Shown: in pieces, positions 9,265 to 18,620 of the stretch | Position numbering within the stretch: the first letter of the stretch is position 1 | How the letters are laid out: each line of letters opens with the position of its first letter | From: JAQVEM01 sp964601205 | Lineage (GTDB): Bacteria; Actinomycetota; Humimicrobiia; Humimicrobiales; Humimicrobiaceae | DNA: 64,000 bases | Assembly: GCA_964601205.1 (NCBI GenBank) | Contig: CAZRML010000005.1 | Span: forward strand, 71,676-135,675 | Direction: 5' to 3' | The notes under the pieces: model-generated | The model's input: only the letters and a program-made list of their open reading frames with translations | What the model was told of the DNA's origin: nothing | Database searches by the model: none | Translations under genes and position numbers: made by a program

Positions 9265-9510
9265 TTGAGTGTAAAGATCAGATTGACGAGAATGGGCGCG
9301 AAAAAGCAACCCTTTTATAGAATTATAGTTGCAGATTCCAGGTCACCCAGAGATGGAAGGTTCATTGAAAAAATTGGATTATATGATCCCAAAAGTGATC
9401 CATCAAAGATAGAAGTTGACAGAGAGAAAGCTCTTGAATGGATAAAGAAAGGTGCAAAGCCTACAGATACAGTTCAGAAACTTTTTGATAAAATTGGTTT
9501 AAGAAAGTAG
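9265..9510 (+). CDS. rpsP: 30S ribosomal protein S16
   Basis: S16 is a small-subunit assembly protein. The sequence SVKIRLTRMGAKKQPFYRI is the standard N-terminus, and RDGRFIEKIGLYDPK follows. I chose TTG 9265 because GGAGGT at 9253-9258 lies seven bases upstream and the protein then begins exactly at the conserved residues. An in-frame ATG at 9247 would place the ribosome-binding site inside the gene. It heads the conserved rpsP-khpA-rimM-trmD-rplS operon. Confidence 0.95.
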   Translation: MSVKIRLTRMGAKKQPFYRIIVADSRSPRDGRFIEKIGLYDPKSDPSKIEVDREKALEWIKKGAKPTDTVQKLFDKIGLRK

Positions 9511-9538
9511 TTATTACAATTAAAACTGGAGGTAAATA

Positions 9539-9772
9539 GTGAAAGAACTACTGGAGTACATGGTAAAAGAGCTGGTTGACAGCCCGGACAATGTTGAAAT
9601 TATTGAAGAGGAGGAAGATGAAAAAACAGTAATTTTTAAACTGAAGGTTGCGGAAGATGATCTGGGAAAAGTAATTGGCAAAAAGGGAAGAACCGCAAAT
9701 GCTCTGAGGGTTGTTATGAGAGCGGCATCTGCTAAGAGGGGTAAATCTTCTATTGTAAAAATTATGGATTGA
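9539..9772 (+). CDS. khpA: KH-domain RNA-binding protein KhpA (YlqC family)
   Basis: This 77-residue protein is a single KH domain with the GxxG loop in IGKKGRTANALRVVMRAA. KhpA proteins bind RNA and affect cell division and small-RNA function in Gram-positive bacteria. A GTG start at 9539 follows GGAGGT by a normal distance. The position between rpsP and rimM is conserved. Confidence 0.92.
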   Translation: MKELLEYMVKELVDSPDNVEIIEEEEDEKTVIFKLKVAEDDLGKVIGKKGRTANALRVVMRAASAKRGKSSIVKIMD

Positions 9773-9830
9773 TAATTTAAAATAATAAATATAGCTAAAC
9801 TTATTTAAAAGAAATAAGTACCGGTAAATA

Positions 9831-10385
9831 TTGGATTTAAATGTGGATGCAAGATTAATTGGGATAATTAGTAAGGCACACGGTGTAAATGGAGAGGTAG
9901 TAGTGGAATTACTTACTGATTATCCCAAAACTATTAAAAAAGGAGATATATTTTTTTTTGATGAGAAGTGTTCCAGAGCAGTAGAAGTTGAAAGTGCCAG
10001 GCTGGTGAAGTCAAAAAAGAATAAGCTTTATTCATTAATTAAATTTAAAACCATAAATAACAGGGACCATGCAGGGGAGTTAAAAGGCACGGGTATTTAC
10101 CGTGATGAAGAAAGTAGCCCCGAACTTGATGAAAATCAATATTGGACGGATGATATAATAGGGTGTAAGGTCTATACGGAAAGCAATACCTTCATTGGCG
10201 CAGTTATAGATGTAAAAAAATCCAGTGCCAATGATAATCTGATAGTAGAAATAAATAATAAAAAATTAAATATTCCAGGTGCTAATGATAATATTTTTTA
10301 TATTCCGGTTATAGAGGATTATGTTGGTACTATAAATATAAAGGCCAGGAAAATAATAATAAAAAGGATTCCTGAATATATTTAA
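9831..10385 (+). CDS. rimM: Ribosome maturation factor RimM
   Basis: RimM helps assemble the 30S head and binds S19. The N-terminal motif IGIISKAHGVNGEVVVELLTD and the PRC-barrel part (DDIIGCKVYTE, IPVIEDYV) are recognisable. It has 184 residues. The start is TTG 9831, with no strong ribosome-binding site. The 58-base gap from khpA contains a weak 8-bp hairpin (9799-9819). trmD follows. Confidence 0.92.
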   Translation: MDLNVDARLIGIISKAHGVNGEVVVELLTDYPKTIKKGDIFFFDEKCSRAVEVESARLVKSKKNKLYSLIKFKTINNRDHAGELKGTGIYRDEESSPELDENQYWTDDIIGCKVYTESNTFIGAVIDVKKSSANDNLIVEINNKKLNIPGANDNIFYIPVIEDYVGTINIKARKIIIKRIPEYI

Positions 10386-10414
10386 ATTTATAAATAAGTA
10401 TTTCTGGTTTTAAA

Positions 10415-11116
10415 ATGTTGATAATAGATATTGTAACCATTTTTCCGAAGATGTTTGAAAGTATTATTAATTTTGGAGTCATTAAAGAAGCTTTCAAAAA
10501 AAATATTTGCGAGCTTAATGTATATAATTTAAGAGATTTTTCTGAGGATAAGCACGGCAGAGTAGATGACAGGCCATTTGGAGGCGGACCCGGAATGATA
10601 TTAATGCCGGGGCCAATATATAATGCTGTTAATTTTATTAAGCAAAATAATAAGGTTATAAATAAAAGCAGGCAAAAGGTTATACTGATGTCAGCTTCCG
10701 GAGATAAGCTGGTGCAGGACAAATTGAAGTATTTTTCGGGGCTTGAAAATATAATACTGATTTGTGGAAGATATGAAGGCGTGGACCAGAGGGTAATAGA
10801 TTTACTGGTTGATTTTGAAATTTCAGTGGGAGATTATATATTAACCGGCGGTGAGATACCAGCGATGATAATAATAGATGGCGTGGTAAGGCTGTTGCCG
10901 GGAGTGGTTGGAAAAGAGGAGTCTCTAAAGATTGAATCTTTTGAGAATAATTTACTTGATTATCCGCAGTATACAAGACCCCGGGTTTTTAAGGGTATGA
11001 ATGTACCCGAAATTCTTTTAAGCGGAAATCATGAGAGTGTTAAAAAATGGAGAAAAGAGGAGTCCGGGAGAATAACCAGAATAAAAAGGCCGGATTTATT
11101 TGACAAAGAGTATTAA
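10415..11116 (+). CDS. trmD: tRNA (guanine37-N1)-methyltransferase TrmD
   Basis: TrmD methylates G37 of tRNAs to prevent frameshifting, using S-adenosylmethionine bound in a trefoil knot. Key motifs: DIVTIFPKMFE at the N-terminus, RPFGGGPGMI, CGRYEGVDQRVID and SVGDYILTGGE (knot), and YPQYTRP. The length (233 aa) is normal. It follows rimM by 29 bases, in the conserved order. Confidence 0.96.
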   Translation: MLIIDIVTIFPKMFESIINFGVIKEAFKKNICELNVYNLRDFSEDKHGRVDDRPFGGGPGMILMPGPIYNAVNFIKQNNKVINKSRQKVILMSASGDKLVQDKLKYFSGLENIILICGRYEGVDQRVIDLLVDFEISVGDYILTGGEIPAMIIIDGVVRLLPGVVGKEESLKIESFENNLLDYPQYTRPRVFKGMNVPEILLSGNHESVKKWRKEESGRITRIKRPDLFDKEY

Positions 11117-11183
11117 ATTAATTATATTTGTTTGGTTTTATTAGTGTAAAAGTGAAATAGAAATATACAGGCTGGAGAATAAA

Positions 11184-11525
11184 ATGAATAAACTAGATAA
11201 ACTGGAAAGAAAATATTTACGGAGTGACATAACTGATTTCAAGTCAGGTGATAAAGTAAAGGTCAAAATAAAAATCAGCGAAGAAAATAAAGACAGGATT
11301 CAGATTCTCGAGGGTATTGTGATAAGAGTTAAAGGGTCCGGAATAAATAAGACATTCACGGTAAGAAAAATTTCTTTTAATGGCGTGGGGGTTGAGAGGA
11401 CTTTTCTTATAAATTCACCGGTAATTCAGTCTGTTGAAAAAACAGGGGAAGGAATAGTAAGACGGTCAAGGTTATATTATCTCAGGGATAAAATCGGTAA
11501 AAAGTCAAAAATTAAATTTAAATAA
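11184..11525 (+). CDS. rplS: 50S ribosomal protein L19
   Basis: L19 lies at the 30S-50S interface. The sequence shows FKSGDKVKVKIKI, EGIVIRVKGSGINKTFTVR and RSRLYYLRDKIGKKSKIK, all typical of the family. It has 113 residues. The ATG is preceded by CTGGAG. It ends the ribosomal part of the operon, before lepB. Confidence 0.96.
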   Translation: MNKLDKLERKYLRSDITDFKSGDKVKVKIKISEENKDRIQILEGIVIRVKGSGINKTFTVRKISFNGVGVERTFLINSPVIQSVEKTGEGIVRRSRLYYLRDKIGKKSKIKFK

Positions 11526-11559
11526 GTTTAAATAAATATATCCACTTGTATTAAAATTA

Positions 11560-12105
11560 ATGTCTATCAAAGATAAAGAAACCAGTACCGGCAGGAATAA
11601 AAAAATTTTTAAAGAATTTCTAATTTATGGAATTGTCATATTAATTGCAGTAATATCAGCCACTTTAATCAGAGTTTTTATAATTGAGCCTTTTGCTGTC
11701 CCGACTCCTTCAATGGAACCAACACTCAGGGTAGGGGATAAAGTTCTAATAAATAAAATCACATATAAATTTAAAACTGTTAGCAGGGGAGATATTGTAG
11801 CCTTTAACTCACCTATAGATAATAAGGACCTGGTCAAGAGGGTTATTGCGATAGAGAGAGACGAGATTACCCTGACCTCAGAAGGTGAAATTTATATAAA
11901 TGGTGAAAAAATTGTTGAAAATTATTTGCCCCCTGACAGCAATATATCTTATCTTAACCAGACAGTAATCGTAAGTGATAATGAAGTTTTTGTGATGGGG
12001 GATAATCGTAATAATAGTTTTGATAGTAGATTTTTCGGAACAATTCAAGAGGAAAGCATATTCGGGAAATTCCTGGCAATTTACTGGCCGCCGTCAAGGT
12101 GGTAA
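11560..12105 (+). CDS. lepB: Signal peptidase I
   Basis: LepB cleaves signal peptides of exported proteins at the outer face of the membrane. One membrane segment (about 22-42) precedes PTPSMEPTL with the catalytic Ser at about residue 51. The catalytic Lys is in LVKRVIAIE (about 93), and MGDNRNNSFDSR is box E. The length (181 aa) is that of Gram-positive-type enzymes. The end overlaps the longest version of rnhB. Confidence 0.95.
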   Translation: MSIKDKETSTGRNKKIFKEFLIYGIVILIAVISATLIRVFIIEPFAVPTPSMEPTLRVGDKVLINKITYKFKTVSRGDIVAFNSPIDNKDLVKRVIAIERDEITLTSEGEIYINGEKIVENYLPPDSNISYLNQTVIVSDNEVFVMGDNRNNSFDSRFFGTIQEESIFGKFLAIYWPPSRW

Positions 12106-12743
12106 TTTTTTTTATAACAATGGAATTCAGGGAAACAAAAAGAATTATAAATATATCCAGATATGAGAATGAACTGTATATAGATGGTTATGAAACAATA
12201 GCCGGAGTTGATGAGGCCGGAAGGGGCTCACTTGCCGGCCCACTGGTCGCAGCAGCTGTTATAATGGATAGAAAAAAAATGATGATAGAAGACATAAATG
12301 ATTCAAAGAAGCTGACCGAAGCAAAAAGAAGAGTTATTTTTAAAGAAATTATTAAAAATTGCCTGTGCTGGTCTGCAGTTAAAATTTCTCCAGATGAAAT
12401 TGATAGAATGTCCATAAATAAAGCAAATGTGGTGGCATTTGAAAAAGCGGTAGGAAGTTTAAAGATAAAGCCGAATATTATTCTTGCAGATTTTGTAAAT
12501 GCGAAAATGGATGTAAAATACTTACAGATTATTAAAGGTGATAGTTTAAGCGTTTCCATTGCTTCAGCATCTATAATAGCCAAAGTGATAAGAGATGATA
12601 TTATGTTAAAACTGTCAAAATATTATCCTGAATATGGATTTGAGAATAATAAAGGTTATGGTACAAGACAGCATCTGGTGTCTCTTCAAAAATTTGGCCC
12701 TTCAATGGTACACAGAATGTCTTTTAGGGGTGTTTTAAGTTAA
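12099..12743 (+). CDS. rnhB: Ribonuclease HII
   Basis: RNase HII removes ribonucleotides from DNA. Acidic catalytic residues are visible in GVDEAGRGSLAGP (Asp/Glu about 38-39) and IILADF (Asp about 131). SIASASIIAKVIRD and YGFENNKGYGT are further family motifs. The longest frame begins at GTG 12099 inside lepB. ATG 12120 (MEFRETKR) is the likelier start. It has about 207-214 residues. Confidence 0.94.
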   Translation: MVIFFITMEFRETKRIINISRYENELYIDGYETIAGVDEAGRGSLAGPLVAAAVIMDRKKMMIEDINDSKKLTEAKRRVIFKEIIKNCLCWSAVKISPDEIDRMSINKANVVAFEKAVGSLKIKPNIILADFVNAKMDVKYLQIIKGDSLSVSIASASIIAKVIRDDIMLKLSKYYPEYGFENNKGYGTRQHLVSLQKFGPSMVHRMSFRGVLS

Positions 12744-13173
12744 TAGTTTTAACAAAAAATTTATCGGAGAACTCGGAGAACTTATTGCCTGTAGGTATAT
12801 TGAAGAAAAGGGATATTTTATATTAGAAAAGAATTACAGGAATAGATACGGGGAAATAGATATAATAGCAAAAAAGGATAAGAATTTAGTTTTTTTTGAA
12901 GTTAAAACCAGGACCGGAATTGGTTACGGGTACCCACTTGAAGCGGTAAATAAATTAAAGATTGCACGAATAAGGAAATTGGCCGGTTTATATATAACAA
13001 AAAAGAAGCTCTTATTATTTGATCCGGGTTTTGGTGTTATTTCTATAATAATAAACAGGAATATGGTAAAAAAACTCTTTGATAAAAGAAACTATCGGTC
13101 AGAAGTAATCCTGCCCAGAATCTTAAATGATGGCGTGAATATAAAAATTGAGCACATAGAAGACGCGTTTTAA
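12739..13173 (+). CDS. yraN: YraN/UPF0102 family nuclease-like protein, start codon missing
   Basis: The frame reads NKKFIGELGELIACRYIEE, then YGEIDIIAKKDK, then FFEVKTRTG. This is the YraN fold with the D-x(n)-E-x-K nuclease-like core, and the family is usually encoded after rnhB. No ATG, GTG or TTG occurs in frame between the stop at 12736-12738 and the conserved core. The first in-frame ATG, inside the gene, is at 12979 and would remove the core. A GTG at 12730 is in frame but is followed two codons later by that TAA. The start may be a rare AUC/AUU codon, or the gene may carry a nonsense mutation or sequence error. The function of YraN is poorly known. Confidence 0.75.
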   Translation, partial: VNSFNKKFIGELGELIACRYIEEKGYFILEKNYRNRYGEIDIIAKKDKNLVFFEVKTRTGIGYGYPLEAVNKLKIARIRKLAGLYITKKKLLLFDPGFGVISIIINRNMVKKLFDKRNYRSEVILPRILNDGVNIKIEHIEDAF

Positions 13174-13240
13174 GCCAATTTTAATTGCTGAATTAAGCAT
13201 TTGCAAAATTGTCCGAACTTTATAAATCATATAAATAAGC

Positions 13241-13271
13241 TATAATATAAGAAAAAGGTTTTTTGTATAAT
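13241..13271 (+). promoter_or_regulatory. Candidate promoter -10 elements before the HD-GYP gene
   Basis: Two TATAAT hexamers (13241-13246 and 13266-13271) lie in the 161-base gap between yraN and the HD-GYP gene. Neither has a convincing TTGACA at 16-18 bases, so the promoter call is weak. Confidence 0.35.
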
Positions 13272-13334
13272 ATTGAAAATAAACAATGGTTAATAAAAAA
13301 TTTGTTTTATCTCCTGTAATTGGAAGGGTAGATA

Positions 13335-15719
13335 ATGAAACTAAAAAAAGATTCTGGTAAAGCAGCGGAAGATAAAGAAGTTTATGGGAATGAAATTTAT
13401 AAAGAAGTTGAGGATCTTGAGCTTATAAATTCTGTAAACATTGCTTTAAACAAGGGTAAAAGTCTGGAAGAAATAACCGGTGTTATATCTAAAAAGACAA
13501 AGAAAATATTTTATGGTTCAGGTATAGCCCTGTATCTGCTGAGTGAAGATAAAAAATACCTTGATTTACAGAATCTCAATGTTCCTTCAGCAAAAAGAAA
13601 GAAGATTGAGCAGCTAATTAAAATTAAAATACCCCCGGTCAGGCTCCCAATGGAAAAGGACAGCTATTATTATCGAATAATAAAGGATAAAAGGCCGGTA
13701 ATTATAAACAATGATACAGAAATAAAAAAGATAATTACAGAATTTGCAAATGCCTTACCGGAGAATAAAAAATTCTTTAAAAAAGCTATTATAAAACTTG
13801 TACCCCGGTTATATAAGATTCTGAGTATAAAATCAGTTATGATTATCCCGCTTGTTGCAGATAAAGATGTTATAGGCCTGATTGATATATCGGGGAAAAA
13901 GGAATTCACTGATTTTGATCTGGAGAGATTAAAAACTATATCGGAACAGCTGGTTACGGTAATTGAAAGAAAAAAAATGGAAATCAGGCTGAGAGAAGTC
14001 CGTAATGAAATAGACCAGATTTTTAATTCAGCTATAAATGGGATGAGGGTTATAAGTAAAAATTTTGAGGTACTTAAAGTTAATAAGTCGTTTACTGATT
14101 TGTTTGGTATAAAGGCAGAGGAAATTACAGGAAAGAAGTGCTTTGAAATTTTAGAATTGCCCGAATGCCATACTAAAAAATGTATACTTAAAAGAATTTT
14201 AAACGGTGAAAAATATGTTACCAGACTAATAGAAAAGGAAAATAAAAATAATGATAAAAAATTTTATTCGCTGAGTGCAGTTCCTGTAATAAATAGTGAG
14301 GGCAGGATAACAGAGATTGTTGAAAGTTTCAGGGACATCACTCCGGAAATGCAATCTTTTGACAGGATGAGATTAAGTGAAGAAAAATTCAGGGATCTTT
14401 TTGACAACATGAGCAGCGGGGTAGTAATCTATGAGGCAAAAGATGGTGGAAAAGATTTTATAATAAGGGATTTTAATAAGGCTGCAGAAAAAATAGAGGA
14501 TATTAAGAAAGAAGATGTTATTGGAAGGAGAGTTTTGGAAGTTTTCCCGGGACTAAAAGAATTCGGACTTTATAATGTTTTTAAAAGAGTTTATAAAACC
14601 GGTAAACCCGAAAAACACCCAATTAGTTTTTATAAAGATAGCAGGATTTCAGGATGGAGGCGCAATTATATTTATAAGCTGGGTTCAGGTGAGGTTGTAT
14701 CGGTGTACGATGATTTGACAAGAGAGAAGCGGGCGGAAAAATTATTAAAAGACAGCGAGGAGTTTAGCTCCAGTTTAATGGAAAATTCTCCTAATCCTGT
14801 GCTGGTAATAAATCCCGATGCCTCCGTAAAATATGTAAATAAGGCGCTGGAAAATCTGACCGGTATTAAGTCAGAGCTTATTCTTGGTAAAAAACCTCCA
14901 TACCCGTGGTGGCCAAAAGGGTCAGAGGATAAGACTCTGAGTATTCTTAAAAAGGTATTGGAAAGAGGTTATAACGAAGATGAATTTCTTTTTATCAACC
15001 ATAAAGGGGAGGAATTCTGGGTTAAGATAAATGCAAAAGCAGTATACAGTGATGGGAATTTAAAATATTTAATAATAAACTGGGTTGACCTGACCGTGCG
15101 TAAAACCATGGAGAGTAATTTAAAAGTAAGTTACGATAAGATTAAAAGAACACTCAATGGTATTATAAATACCCTGGCAACCCTTGTGGAAACCAGGGAC
15201 CCTTATACTTCAGGTCACCAGAAAAGGGTTTCAAAGTTATCAGTATACATAGCAAAGGAGCTTGGCCTCAGCAGGGAAATAATTGAAGGAATAGAGACTG
15301 CGGCAAAGATTCATGATATAGGAAAAATAAATATACCGGCTTCAATTTTAACCAAGCCCGGGAAATTAACGGAAATAGAATTTGATTTAATTAAGACCCA
15401 TTCACAGGTGGGTTATGACATAATAAAAGAGATAGAATTCCCTATGCCAATTGCGGATATTATACTACAGCACCATGAAAAAATAGATGGTTCAGGATAC
15501 CCCCGGGGTTTAAAAGGGGAAGATATAATGCTTGAATCAAAGATAATAACGGTTGCTGATGTAGTAGAGGCAATGTCTTCCTACAGGCCATATCGTCCTG
15601 CCCTCGGTTTAAAAGCTGCGGTTGAAGAAATCCAGAAAAATAAGGGAAAATTGTATGAACCCTATGTTGTTGATGCCTGTGTAAAAATTGTCAGCCGGAA
15701 GGGGTTCAGGTTCAATTGA
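13335..15719 (+). CDS. GAF-PAS-PAS-PAS-HD-GYP signalling protein (probable c-di-GMP phosphodiesterase)
   Basis: This 794-residue protein has an N-terminal GAF-like domain (about 35-215), three PAS-type domains (about 228-345, 350-475, 480-595) and a C-terminal HD-GYP domain (about 600-790). The HD-GYP residues are intact: HDIGK at about 660 and HHEKIDGSGYPRGL at about 712. Breakdown of cyclic di-GMP is therefore likely. No membrane segment is visible, so it should sense a cytosolic signal. The first PAS carries two cysteines (ECHTKKC, about 277 and 282) that could bind a metal or react to redox state. It has its own gap on both sides and is the only signalling gene in a housekeeping stretch. 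Confidence 0.85.
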   Translation: MKLKKDSGKAAEDKEVYGNEIYKEVEDLELINSVNIALNKGKSLEEITGVISKKTKKIFYGSGIALYLLSEDKKYLDLQNLNVPSAKRKKIEQLIKIKIPPVRLPMEKDSYYYRIIKDKRPVIINNDTEIKKIITEFANALPENKKFFKKAIIKLVPRLYKILSIKSVMIIPLVADKDVIGLIDISGKKEFTDFDLERLKTISEQLVTVIERKKMEIRLREVRNEIDQIFNSAINGMRVISKNFEVLKVNKSFTDLFGIKAEEITGKKCFEILELPECHTKKCILKRILNGEKYVTRLIEKENKNNDKKFYSLSAVPVINSEGRITEIVESFRDITPEMQSFDRMRLSEEKFRDLFDNMSSGVVIYEAKDGGKDFIIRDFNKAAEKIEDIKKEDVIGRRVLEVFPGLKEFGLYNVFKRVYKTGKPEKHPISFYKDSRISGWRRNYIYKLGSGEVVSVYDDLTREKRAEKLLKDSEEFSSSLMENSPNPVLVINPDASVKYVNKALENLTGIKSELILGKKPPYPWWPKGSEDKTLSILKKVLERGYNEDEFLFINHKGEEFWVKINAKAVYSDGNLKYLIINWVDLTVRKTMESNLKVSYDKIKRTLNGIINTLATLVETRDPYTSGHQKRVSKLSVYIAKELGLSREIIEGIETAAKIHDIGKINIPASILTKPGKLTEIEFDLIKTHSQVGYDIIKEIEFPMPIADIILQHHEKIDGSGYPRGLKGEDIMLESKIITVADVVEAMSSYRPYRPALGLKAAVEEIQKNKGKLYEPYVVDACVKIVSRKGFRFN

Positions 15720-15847
15720 GCCATAGACTTCTATTTATCATTTAGAGCACTGCTCAAATCTTTCAGTATGGAGTTTATCCTGTCTTAAACTGATAATATT
15801 TTTTCACCTTTCTCCTTATATAAAAGCATATCAATGTAATTGACTAT

Positions 15848-17419
15848 TTGCGCTTATGGTTATATCATTGGTTTATGTTATTCAAACTGGACAGCTTTAC
15901 ATTAGTGGGCATCGGTGCCGTCAGAGTATCTGTAGAGGTTCATATAACAAGGGGTTTGCCCGAGTTCATAATTGTGGGTCTTCCTGGTAAAGCAGTAAAT
16001 GAATCCAGACAGAGAGTGAGGTCTGCAGTTATTAACAGCGGATTTGATTTTCCGGTAAGAAAAATAATTGTTAATCTGTCACCGGCGGATATAAAAAAAG
16101 ATGGCTCCTTTTATGACCTGCCAATTGCACTTTCAATACTTTCAGCAAGTTCCCAGATAAGCTGCAACTTTTCAGAAGAATCCTGTTTCGTGGGGGAACT
16201 GTCACTGGATGGAACCATAAATCCGGTAAGGGGTTTGATTTCTATGGCGGAAAGGGCAAGAAATGAGCACAGGAAATTCTTTTTTGTCCCTTATTTGATA
16301 GCCAGGCAGGTTTCTTTCATTCCGGATTTAAAAATAGTTGCCTGCCGGAGTCTCAAAGAAGCTGTAGAAGCTCTTTCAGGTAAAGACAGATTATATAAGT
16401 TTGTATACAGAGATGGTAATTATAAGAAAAAGGATATCACCTATAAGTTAGATTTTAGAGATGTAAAAGGGCAGTTAAGGGCAAAGAGGGCAATGGAAAT
16501 AGCTGTGGGAGGGAGACACAATATTATGCTTGTTGGGCCACCGGGAAGTGGCAAAACGATGCTGGCAAGAAGAGCTATTACCATAATGCCTGATTTAAAT
16601 ATGCAGGAATGTATAGATGTTACCAGAATTTATAGCCTGTATAAAAAGAATGTTAATAACCTGATACAGGAAAGGCCGTTTAGGAGCCCCCATCACACCA
16701 TAAGCAGGGTTGGTCTTATAGGAGGAGGAGTAAACCCCGGCCCGGGTGAAATTAGCCTTGCACATAAAGGTATACTGTTTTTAGATGAATTTTCACAGTT
16801 TCCCAGAAACTTTATAGAAGACTTAAGACAGCCTCTGGAAAATAAGGAAATAGTAATCAGCAGGAATCGTTTTTGTTATAAGTTTCCCTGTAGTTTTATG
16901 TTAATAGTGGCAACCAATCCATGTTATTGCGGTTATTTTGGTAATGACAGTAAAAAATGTATATGCAGTTTAAGGGAAGTAAGAAAATTCTGGAAAAAAA
17001 TGTCCGGTCCTATTATGGACAGGATTGATATGAGAATTGCCATAGATAGACTTCCGGAGAGTAGTTTTATAGATGATAGCGAGGGAGAAAGTTCGTATAC
17101 AATTAAAAAAAGAGTAATAAAGTGCGCCGGGGTACAGAAAGAGAGATTCAGCAAAATGGATATAAGTTATAACTCGGAAATTGGAACAGATATTATCAAT
17201 AAGTGGCTCAAAGATAGCAAGAGTATGAGGGATTTAATTTATACTGTTTCAAAGAAATATAAATTAACAGCAAGGGGAATGGTAAGCGTGCTGAAAGTAT
17301 CAAGAACAATAGCCGATCTGGAAAATAGCGGCGCTATACAGGAGCATCATATTATTGAAGCTTTAAATTATAGAGTTAATTTTATTAATAGTATTGATGA
17401 TTTTATTTCAGGGTTATGA
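15848..17419 (+). CDS. comM: ComM/YifB family AAA+ ATPase (Mg-chelatase-like)
   Basis: ComM is a hexameric branch-migration helicase that helps natural transformation. The N-terminal Lon-protease-like part shows GLPEFIIVGLPGKAVNESR. Walker A GPPGSGKTML is at about residue 230, and FLDEFSQFPRNFIEDLRQPL holds Walker B. It has 523 residues. The family usually begins at the residues LFKLDSFTLVGI, so ATG 15875 is a better start than the upstream TTG at 15848. The stop overlaps the dprA start as ATGA, indicating coupling. Confidence 0.93.
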   Translation: MRLWLYHWFMLFKLDSFTLVGIGAVRVSVEVHITRGLPEFIIVGLPGKAVNESRQRVRSAVINSGFDFPVRKIIVNLSPADIKKDGSFYDLPIALSILSASSQISCNFSEESCFVGELSLDGTINPVRGLISMAERARNEHRKFFFVPYLIARQVSFIPDLKIVACRSLKEAVEALSGKDRLYKFVYRDGNYKKKDITYKLDFRDVKGQLRAKRAMEIAVGGRHNIMLVGPPGSGKTMLARRAITIMPDLNMQECIDVTRIYSLYKKNVNNLIQERPFRSPHHTISRVGLIGGGVNPGPGEISLAHKGILFLDEFSQFPRNFIEDLRQPLENKEIVISRNRFCYKFPCSFMLIVATNPCYCGYFGNDSKKCICSLREVRKFWKKMSGPIMDRIDMRIAIDRLPESSFIDDSEGESSYTIKKRVIKCAGVQKERFSKMDISYNSEIGTDIINKWLKDSKSMRDLIYTVSKKYKLTARGMVSVLKVSRTIADLENSGAIQEHHIIEALNYRVNFINSIDDFISGL

Positions 17420-18546
17420 ATGTCAGCGATACCGGCAGGAAAATATTATATATAATGGTTGAGAATGGAGTCAGGACGGCAGAGTTCATCAAAATTTATA
17501 AGAAATATAATGGTGATATACATAAGACCCTGAGCCACTTCCTTAAATATAGAAATTTAAAGCTGGAAATTAAGAAAGTTAAGAATGGTAATGGTTATGA
17601 TAAAATGGGATATGACTCTTACGGGGAAATAATAGAATTTGTTCTAAAAAAGAAAATCGGATTACTTGAAATAAGCAGTAATAGCTATCCGGATATATTA
17701 AAAAAGATATATTTACCGCCTCCCTTTTTGTTTTTCAAAGGAGATAAGATAAAAAATCCCGGGTTCATGGTAGCTATAGTCGGCAGCAGAAAATGTACGG
17801 CTTACGGCAGGGAAGTGGCTGAATATATAAGTAAAAATTTATCCAGGATGGGAATAACTGTTGTAAGCGGGCTGGCAGCGGGGATTGATAGCAGCGCCCA
17901 CCGGGCCGCTATTAAAGAAGAGGGAGGAAGCATAGGGGTTCTGGGATGTGGAATTGATATAGTATATCCACCAGAAAACAGGTTTCTGTATGATGACATT
18001 TTAGAAAATGGAAGCATAATAAGCGAGTTCTTACCGGGAACCCGGCCGCTTAAATATAATTTCCCGGTAAGGAACAGAATTATAAGCGGGTTATCAGGTG
18101 GTGTGGTAGTTATAGAAGCCGGAGAGAGAAGCGGCGCTATAATAACCTGTGAAATGGCTTTAAGACAGAACAGGGAAGTCATGGCTGTACCCGGAAGTAT
18201 TTTTAGTCCTATGAACAGGGGATGTCACAGATTAATTAAAGAAGGGGCAAAGCTGGTAGAAAATGTTGATGATATACTGGATGAGTTTTCACAATACAAT
18301 GAAAACATTTTAAAGCTGGATAAAACATATGATAGCCCTTACAATGGGAAAACAGATAGCCGCGTAAGGCTTTCCGGTAATGATAGAAAGGTGTATGAAT
18401 TCATTGGATATAAACCAAAGAGTGTGGAAGAGATAGTAAAATACTCTGGTCTGGAAGTTAAGGATGTACTAAAAATAATTGCATATCTTGAAATGAACGG
18501 TTTAATAAGAGAAGATAGTTTTAATAAATATATTAGATTATTTTGA
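17416..18546 (+). CDS. dprA: DNA processing protein DprA (Smf)
   Basis: DprA binds incoming single-stranded DNA and loads RecA during transformation. The Rossmann-like domain carries AIVGSRKCTAYGRE, VVSGLAAGIDSSAHRAA and GCGIDIVYPPEN, and a C-terminal winged helix (about 315-376) is present. It has 376 residues. The start overlaps comM by four bases. No comEA or comEC gene lies nearby, so natural competence cannot be concluded from this pair. Confidence 0.94.
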   Translation: MNVSDTGRKILYIMVENGVRTAEFIKIYKKYNGDIHKTLSHFLKYRNLKLEIKKVKNGNGYDKMGYDSYGEIIEFVLKKKIGLLEISSNSYPDILKKIYLPPPFLFFKGDKIKNPGFMVAIVGSRKCTAYGREVAEYISKNLSRMGITVVSGLAAGIDSSAHRAAIKEEGGSIGVLGCGIDIVYPPENRFLYDDILENGSIISEFLPGTRPLKYNFPVRNRIISGLSGGVVVIEAGERSGAIITCEMALRQNREVMAVPGSIFSPMNRGCHRLIKEGAKLVENVDDILDEFSQYNENILKLDKTYDSPYNGKTDSRVRLSGNDRKVYEFIGYKPKSVEEIVKYSGLEVKDVLKIIAYLEMNGLIREDSFNKYIRLF

Positions 18547-18620
18547 ATTTTATATTAGAATAAAGATAACAGAAAAAATTATAATTATATATATTATAAA
18601 TTTATTGCGGGGTATCCTGA

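Noticed and set aside
9799..9819. Terminator between khpA and rimM
   Set aside because: ACTTATTT pairs with AAATAAGT, but the stem is short and AT-only and no T run follows. The operon is expected to continue.
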